The notes beneath the pieces were generated by a model, which ran no database searches, had not been told where the DNA came from, and saw nothing but the letters and a program-made list of their open reading frames with translations. The position numbers and the translations under genes were made by a program. Shown here one piece after another: positions 5,755 through 10,403 of a stretch of DNA of 10,403 nucleotides. How positions within the stretch are numbered: the first letter of the stretch is position 1; every line of letters starts with the position of its first letter. The stretch covers positions 1 through 10,403 of the forward strand of contig NZ_JAIWNS010000065.1 of NCBI RefSeq assembly GCF_020216685.1. The letters run 5' to 3'. The DNA comes from Methanospirillum hungatei. Its GTDB lineage: Archaea > Halobacteriota > Methanomicrobia > Methanomicrobiales > Methanospirillaceae.

Positions 5755-7964
5755 GGCCCCACCCCTGACTGACCGGGTTCATCTTTTTTATACATACCCT
5801 TTGGCACGGACATCTCAAACCTCACTCCCTGCCCGGCCGTACCGGTCTCTTTGATGCGAATATGCGTAATACCCAGTATCTCCTGAATAAAAAAAAGTCC
5901 GAATCCGGTATTCTTCCCATATCCCCGCTCAAATATGAGTTCCTTCTCGTCAGGTGCGATCCCGACCCCGTCATCCTCAAAGACGACAAGAAGTCCCTCC
6001 TCCTGCTCTTCTGCTGCTATGGAAATTCTGCTGACCGCTCCGCCATGTCGCAGTGAATTATCAACCAGGTTCACAAAAACCTTTGGAAGGAGCGGATCGG
6101 CATATACCTGCCATTCACCTCCTGCGATGACAAAATGGATATGATCCGGTATCGTACACTCAGCAACACAATCTGCAAGTCGCTGCCACCGGGGCAGATG
6201 GGATCCGAGGTCCTGATATACCCTGGTAAACTCAATATCTGCCTGAATACGGGCAATAAGTCGATCGAGTGCATCCAGTTCTTCACCGATATGGGCGGTA
6301 TCTGATTTTATCTTCACCAGGTCAAGAAAGAGCTGCATGGCATTGACATTATTGAGGATATCATGCCTCGTCACTTCAGTGAGGAGACGTAACTGCCGGT
6401 TTGCCTGTCTCAGGGCATTTTCAGCATACTTCTGATCGGTCATATCATGGACCAGCTCAATAATGAGCCGTACCTCTCCATTCTCATCCAGGACGGGGGT
6501 TGCCGTGCAGGCAAAATACCGAGACAACTCGGGAACATACCGCTCAACCGTCTCTATCTTCTTTGATGCCAGGGCTGCACGCGAAGCACAGGGCTCACAG
6601 GGACCAGACCGCCCAATGAGTTCATAGCACTTCCTGCCGATAACCTCATCCTCTCTCATCCCAAGCATCTCGTACCCGGCCCTGTTGAACCTGATGATGG
6701 AGAGATCCGGCACCTGAACCCCGACCATATCTGGTATCCCATCTATCATCGACTCAATCAGGCGGTGTGTATCCTGCAGATCACGCTCAGCCTGCTTTCG
6801 GGTCGTGATATCCAGGATCACCCCGACGATCCCATCCGGCTCTCCCTTCTCATCCGGGATGGTGGCTTTATAGAAGACGACATCATGCAAGCTCCCGTCA
6901 GCATGGGCAACCTGTGACTCATACTGTTGAATCCCAGGATTCTCAAAGAGTTCTTTGTCCTTTGCATCATAGATGACCGCAAGAGGGGCAGGCCAGAGAT
7001 CATGCACCGTCGTTCCGATGATCTTCTCTTTTGAAAGGCCGATATATGACTCAAATGCAGCATTACACCCGGTATAACGGCCATTCTTATCCTTAAAGAA
7101 CACAGGCCCGGGTATTGTCTCAATAAGCCGCTCTAAAAACCGGTGTTGTTCAGCATGGTGGCGCTCTCGTGCTTTCTGATCGGTGAGATCGATCAGGACC
7201 GCATGGATCAGAGAGACGGTGCCGGTTGTATCACGGGCCACGGATACAGAGACAGAGACAGTAATCTGTGCCCCATCCGGCAGAAGAATACAAAACTCCT
7301 CACCTTCAATCTCCTGATGCTCACATGCTGCCATAAGCAGGCTCAATACCCGCTCCTTCTCTCCTGGTATACCGGCAAAGAGGTCTGGAAAATACGACCC
7401 GGTAAGTTCTCTGCACCCCCTGCCAAGAAGGATCTCTGCCTTTTTATTGCATCGGGTGATGATGCCGCCAGGGGAGAGGGAGAAGTAGGCAATCGGAGCA
7501 TACTCATATAATGCCTGATATTCGGCCACAATTTTTTTATGAGCATCCTTTGCCCGTCTCCTCTCAATCACGGTCAGGGTCTTGTGCACCAGTTCAGCAA
7601 ACTGGGACCTGATATCGCCCCCTTTCTGCACATAGCCGTCAGCCCCGAGGTCATATGCTCTGATAACCACCTCTTCCCGGCCTCTCCCGGTGAAGATGAT
7701 GATCGGTCCATCATACCCCTGTTCTCTGATTGCCTGCATAAGTTCAAGACCGCTCATCCCTTCCAGCTCATAATCAAGGATGACGGCATCATACCGCTTC
7801 TCTGCAATACAGGCCAGTGCCTCTTTTCCAGAACATGCGGTATCCACCAAAAATCCATAACCTGAAGTAAGATATGCCTTCGTGGCATCCAGAACGATCG
7901 CTTCATCGTCAACCAGCAGAACGGTGATGGATGCAGCCGGGGGGGTTTGGCATTGGTCTGGCAT
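5751..7964 (-). CDS. Receiver-PAS-PAS-PAS histidine kinase
   Basis: This is an intact 737-residue cytoplasmic signalling protein with no membrane helix. The receiver domain is at about 13-130, with acidic D19/D20, phospho-acceptor D64 (I-L-D-Y), T92 in F-T-G-R-G-R-E, and K114. Three PAS domains follow at about 148-265, 275-393 and 400-515; the third carries C445, C455 and C458 (C-Y-E-L-I-G and P-C-E-P-C), possible metal or redox ligands. The H-box T-R-H-D-I-L-N puts the probable phosphorylated His at 533. The HATPase_c domain covers about 618-728, with N-box N631/N635, D-D-G-V-G-I at 663-668 and a glycine-rich G-K-N-T-G-F-G-L. A receiver ahead of PAS and kinase modules is a common archaeal layout; it probably accepts phosphate from another kinase and tunes this one. 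Start: the ATG at 7964 is the first after an in-frame TGA and has no ribosome binding site, but a good promoter lies about 50 bases upstream. It was co-transcribed with the now broken sensor downstream. The signal and the output partner are unknown. Confidence 0.93.
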   Translation of the reverse strand: MPDQCQTPPAASITVLLVDDEAIVLDATKAYLTSGYGFLVDTACSGKEALACIAEKRYDAVILDYELEGMSGLELMQAIREQGYDGPIIIFTGRGREEVVIRAYDLGADGYVQKGGDIRSQFAELVHKTLTVIERRRAKDAHKKIVAEYQALYEYAPIAYFSLSPGGIITRCNKKAEILLGRGCRELTGSYFPDLFAGIPGEKERVLSLLMAACEHQEIEGEEFCILLPDGAQITVSVSVSVARDTTGTVSLIHAVLIDLTDQKARERHHAEQHRFLERLIETIPGPVFFKDKNGRYTGCNAAFESYIGLSKEKIIGTTVHDLWPAPLAVIYDAKDKELFENPGIQQYESQVAHADGSLHDVVFYKATIPDEKGEPDGIVGVILDITTRKQAERDLQDTHRLIESMIDGIPDMVGVQVPDLSIIRFNRAGYEMLGMREDEVIGRKCYELIGRSGPCEPCASRAALASKKIETVERYVPELSRYFACTATPVLDENGEVRLIIELVHDMTDQKYAENALRQANRQLRLLTEVTRHDILNNVNAMQLFLDLVKIKSDTAHIGEELDALDRLIARIQADIEFTRVYQDLGSHLPRWQRLADCVAECTIPDHIHFVIAGGEWQVYADPLLPKVFVNLVDNSLRHGGAVSRISIAAEEQEEGLLVVFEDDGVGIAPDEKELIFERGYGKNTGFGLFFIQEILGITHIRIKETGTAGQGVRFEMSVPKGMYKKDEPGQSGVGP

Positions 7965-8008
7965 GGACAGGATGGGGTCTTGTCAGATGATACTTCACAG
8001 TGCACCAG

Positions 8009-8023
8009 AAATATTTTTTTCGG
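8009..8023 (-). promoter_or_regulatory. BRE/TATA promoter for the REC-PAS-kinase gene
   Basis: On the minus strand CCGAAAAAAATATTT combines a BRE-like CCGAAA with an A/T box centred near 8013. Transcription would start about 25 bases on, near 7988, giving a leader of roughly 24 nt to the ATG at 7964. It is the best-looking archaeal promoter in the window. Confidence 0.45.
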
Positions 8024-8033
8024 TTTGTGGTGC

Positions 8034-8159
8034 TCACCCCCGATCCTCACGAAAGACAAGTAAATTGATAGCATCGATACACTGGTTCAGGTTATTTCTC
8101 GTATCTTCAAACGCCCCGGAGATCCTGAATCCATCGGATGGCTTTATATGATTGTGCAT
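8034..8159 (-). CDS. Possible small protein of 41 residues, unknown function
   Basis: A minus-strand frame runs from ATG 8157-8159 to TGA 8034-8036 and ends 69 bases before the kinase start. It begins M-H-N-H-I-K-P-S-D-G-F-R-I-S-G and continues as an amphipathic helix-like segment with N-N-L-N-Q-C-I-D-A-I-N-L-L-V-F. A GTGAT lies 10-14 bases ahead of the ATG, and a TTATATGA box about 40 bases ahead, on the minus strand inside the inverted repeat. The composition is protein-like and has no low-complexity bias. It could be a real small gene ahead of the kinase, a relic of a lost gene, or chance. I do not recognise it. Confidence 0.35.
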   Translation of the reverse strand: MHNHIKPSDGFRISGAFEDTRNNLNQCIDAINLLVFREDRG

Positions 8160-8160
8160 G

Positions 8161-8201
8161 ATATGATACATCACACAGTATCGAAAAAAGCAGTATCATA
8201 T
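8161..8201. repeat. Perfect 9-bp inverted repeat in the divergent promoter region
   Basis: ATATGATAC (8161-8169) and GTATCATAT (8193-8201) are exact reverse complements with a 23-base spacer, so their centres are 32 bases apart, about three helical turns. A third copy of the core, ATATGAT (8146-8152), lies in direct orientation 15 bases before the left arm. The right arm overlaps the candidate TATA box of the plus-strand gene. This is the spacing expected of a dimer-bound operator, but the factor is unknown. Confidence 0.5.
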
Positions 8202-8203
8202 AA
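8195..8203 (+). promoter_or_regulatory. Candidate TATA box and ribosome binding site of the plus-strand REC-PAS gene
   Basis: ATCATATAA at 8195-8203, preceded by the purine-rich GAAAAAAG, would place a start near 8227 and leave a leader of about 50 nt. A ribosome binding site GTGATC (8263-8268) then lies eight bases ahead of the ATG at 8277. A second TATA-like TTTATATG at 8143-8150 lies farther upstream. Confidence 0.3.
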
Positions 8204-8276
8204 GGACAGTGATGATGCTGGAGACCTGATACAAAGTTCCATAGCCATCCGGAAAAAACCATGTGATCAGAAATAA

Positions 8277-9215
8277 ATGATATCCATTCTGTATGTCGAT
8301 GATGAACCGGATTTTGTTGATCTATGCAGGATATATCTAGAAAAGCAGAAGGATTTTACCATTGATTCCAGTAATCTTGCAACAGATGCACTCAAAAAGG
8401 TAGCCACTGCCACATATGATATCATCATCTCCGATTACCAGATGCCCGGAATGAACGGAATAGAATTCTTAAAACATATCCGGAGTAATTACGGAGATAT
8501 TCCTTTTATACTGTTTACCGGCAGGGGAAGAGAGGATGTCGTCATCGAGGCCCTCAATAACGGGGCAGACTTTTACCTTCAGAAAGGATATGATACCGCA
8601 CCACTGTTTGCTGAACTTCTCCATATGATTTATCAGGCGGTTGACAGAAAACAGGCGAAAACTGCATTACAGACAAGTATTTCTCAGCTGAGCCATGCCG
8701 AAGAGATAACCGGTCTCGGATACTGGTCTTTTGATCTGAAAACAGGAAAAGTAACCGCTTCAGAAGGAGCAAAAAAGATCTACGGGCTTGGAGACAAGGA
8801 ATGGACGATCGCTGAAGTGAAGACCATCCCACTTCCTGAGTACCGGTCACTCCTTGATAAATCCATGAATGACCTCATTTCAGGGGAGAAACCATATAAT
8901 GTTGAATTCCAGATAAAACGCCCGTCTGATAACAAAATCATCGATATCCATTCAATAGCAGAGTATGACGCGGCGAGAAATCAGGTATTTGGAACCATTC
9001 AAGATATCACCAACGTAAAAGAGGTTGAGCGTGAACTTCGGAAGAAAAACGAAGAGCTCACCGCCCTCCATGCAAAGATTTCAAAATCTGAGGAAGAACT
9101 GATAACCCATATTGATATGCTGACCCGTCAGTCCATAAAGATCCGGGATCGGGAGGAGCAGATCCGGCTTTTGAGCGATAATCTGCCAACCGGCTTGTCT
9201 ACCAGCTCCTCATAA
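8277..9215 (+). CDS. Receiver-PAS protein: N-terminal part of a frameshifted REC-PAS-kinase
   Basis: As written the frame encodes 312 residues. The receiver is at about 1-120, with D8/D9, phospho-acceptor D53 (I-S-D-Y), T81 in F-T-G-R-G-R-E and K103. A PAS domain follows at about 130-250 (E-I-T-G-L-G-Y-W-S-F, then G-T-I-Q-D-I-T), then a coiled coil, then the opening of a second PAS (L-L-S-D-N-L-P-T-G-L) that is cut off by S-T-S-S-S and a TAA at 9213-9215. The next frame continues the same PAS without loss from about 9197, so one base appears to be missing there. The last eight or so residues are frameshift products. The start is supported by GTGATC at 8263-8268. The receiver resembles that of the divergent kinase, including F-T-G-R-G-R-E-(D/E)-V-V-I, so the two are likely paralogues. 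If the shift is real, the product would be a receiver with a PAS sensor but no catalytic domain. Confidence 0.85.
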   Translation: MISILYVDDEPDFVDLCRIYLEKQKDFTIDSSNLATDALKKVATATYDIIISDYQMPGMNGIEFLKHIRSNYGDIPFILFTGRGREDVVIEALNNGADFYLQKGYDTAPLFAELLHMIYQAVDRKQAKTALQTSISQLSHAEEITGLGYWSFDLKTGKVTASEGAKKIYGLGDKEWTIAEVKTIPLPEYRSLLDKSMNDLISGEKPYNVEFQIKRPSDNKIIDIHSIAEYDAARNQVFGTIQDITNVKEVERELRKKNEELTALHAKISKSEEELITHIDMLTRQSIKIRDREEQIRLLSDNLPTGLSTSSS

Positions 9216-10403
9216 AGCCGGATAAAACACGGTCCTTTCAGTATATCAGTGCCGGAGTAGAACAGATTCATCAGGTATCAGCAACGAGTGTGCTTGCGGA
9301 TCCGAACGTATTGTACAACCAGATTGTTGACGATGACCGGCCGGGTCTCATAGAGGCAGAAGATGAAGCATTCAGGAAAAGAACATCCTTTTCTCATGAA
9401 ATCCGAATACGCACCCCTGACGGACAGATTCGCTGGATACTCCTAAGGTCAATCCCTCATGTTCTTCCTGACGAATCAATCCTCTGGGACGGTATTGAAA
9501 TAGACATTACAGACCAGAAAAGAGCGGAAGAGGAACTTCGGATGATACATGAGCTCTTTCATCAGTTCATGCTTCATTCCCCGATTTACATCTTTATTAA
9601 GGAGGTTACTCAGGATACAAGCAGAGTGCTCTATGCCAGTGAGAATTACCAGGATATGATAGGAATCCCGGGATCCCGGATTGCCGGTCATACCATGTAT
9701 GAACTCTTCCCCCCGGATTTTGCCGAAAAAATGACTGCAGATGACTGGAAAGTGGTATCTGAAGGAGTGGTCCTCACATTAAGAGAGAGCCTGAATGACA
9801 AGCACTATATCACGATAAAATTCCCCATCATTGAGAAGAACAGAAGGCTTCTTGCCGGATATACCATAGACATTACCGAACTTCATAAGACGCAGAAAGC
9901 ATTGCATGAAGCAAATCAGAAGGTCCGTCTCCTCACCGGCCTTACCAGGCATGACATCTTCAATGAGTTGTCGGTCATCATGGGATATCATGATCTGATA
10001 GCAGAGACTGAAGACCTCGCGGAGATTTCGGAATATGTATCAAAAGCAAGGAAAACCTGCGAACAGATCATTGCTACCATCAGTTTTACCCGTGAGTATG
10101 AGGACTTTGGTACAGCAGAAAGCCGGTGGCAGAATCTCAGAAAGATCATCGAATCCGCTCAAGAAGAGGTGAATGCGGATGGCATTACCATTATCAATGA
10201 CATCCCGGAGGATTGTGAGATTTATGCAGATCCGGTGATCAGAAAGGTCTTTACCACCCTTTTAGAGAATGCCATCCGTCATGGGGAAACGATAACGAAA
10301 ATACACTGTTTCTGTACCAAAGATGAGAACCAGCTGATTATTACCTGCCAGGACGACGGGGTTGGGGTTCCCGACGATGAGAAAAGGTATATCTTCGGGC
10401 TAA
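9197..10403 (+). pseudogene. PAS-PAS-histidine kinase: C-terminal part of the frameshifted gene, runs off the window
   Basis: A stop-free frame of 402 codons starts where the previous frame fails and continues to the window edge; the last three bases read TAA but are not in this frame. It completes the second PAS (V-Y-Q-L-L-I-K-P-D-K, Q-Y-I-S-A-G-V, then W-D-G-I-E-I-D-I-T) and encodes a third PAS (H-S-P-I-Y-I-F-I-K, Y-A-S-E-N-Y, then G-Y-T-I-D-I-T). The H-box L-T-R-H-D-I-F-N-E follows, with the probable phosphorylated His at bases 9950-9952. The HATPase_c domain has its N-box L-L-E-N-A-I-R-H-G-E (Asn at 10268-10270) and D-D-G-V-G-V. The catalytic domain is truncated only by the window. It has no start or ribosome binding site at the junction; the first in-frame ATG is at 9542. 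The layout equals that of the kinase at 5751-7964. All motifs are intact, so the break is either very recent or a sequencing error. Confidence 0.85.

Noticed and set aside
9190..9216. Programmed ribosomal frameshifting at the kinase break
   Set aside because: There is no slippery heptamer, homopolymer or evident downstream pseudoknot; a missing base is the simpler reading.
10401..10403. TAA at the very end of the window as stop of the kinase
   Set aside because: In the kinase frame these bases split as CTA followed by A, so the gene continues beyond the window.

Overview
The window looks like chromosomal DNA of a hydrogenotrophic methanogenic archaeon, most likely Methanomicrobiales and close to Methanospirillum. 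The reasons are the 3' end of an mvhD-type hydrogenase/heterodisulfide reductase delta subunit followed by the wreck of an hdrA gene, archaeal-style TATA/BRE elements, GGTGAT-type ribosome binding sites, and large PAS-rich sensor kinases with the H-box form T-R-H-D-I-(L/F)-N that are abundant in that group. The genus is an inference from protein style; no search was run.

Layout. (1) 1-740: the end of mvhD, a T-rich stretch, then a decayed hdrA fragment with a frameshift and an internal deletion. (2) 741-2131: an AT-rich inverted repeat directly ahead of an intact DUF4143-type AAA ATPase gene. (3) 2132-2496: no intact gene; it holds a short minus-strand C-terminal coding relic and a strong stem-loop. 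(4) 2497-4608, minus: an intact transmembrane methyl-accepting chemotaxis protein (MCP). (5) 4609-5199: MCP upstream region plus a degraded fragment of a second MCP. (6) 5200-5754, minus: a small membrane sensor gene broken by several frameshifts. Its original ATG overlaps the stop of (7), a large intact REC-PAS-PAS-PAS-histidine kinase (5751-7964, minus). (8) 7965-8276: a divergent promoter region with a possible 41-codon gene and an inverted repeat. (9) 8277 to the window end, plus: a second REC-PAS-PAS-PAS-kinase of the same architecture, split by one apparent 1-nt deletion near 9197 and running off the window.

How the genes relate. The right two thirds is a sensory island: one chemoreceptor and two divergently oriented, architecturally matching REC/PAS/kinase proteins. 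The N-terminal receiver of each kinase suggests it takes phosphate from another kinase and joins it to PAS-based sensing. The left edge belongs to the energy-metabolism locus (electron bifurcation by Mvh/Hdr). The most striking property of the window is the density of gene relics: five broken or fragmentary genes (hdrA, an unidentified C-terminus, an MCP, a membrane sensor, and a REC-PAS-kinase) beside four that look undamaged. I found no RNA gene, CRISPR array or insertion sequence. I see no convincing new multi-gene system; the better leads are the hdrA relic, the single-base split of the right-hand kinase, and the inverted repeats next to promoters.
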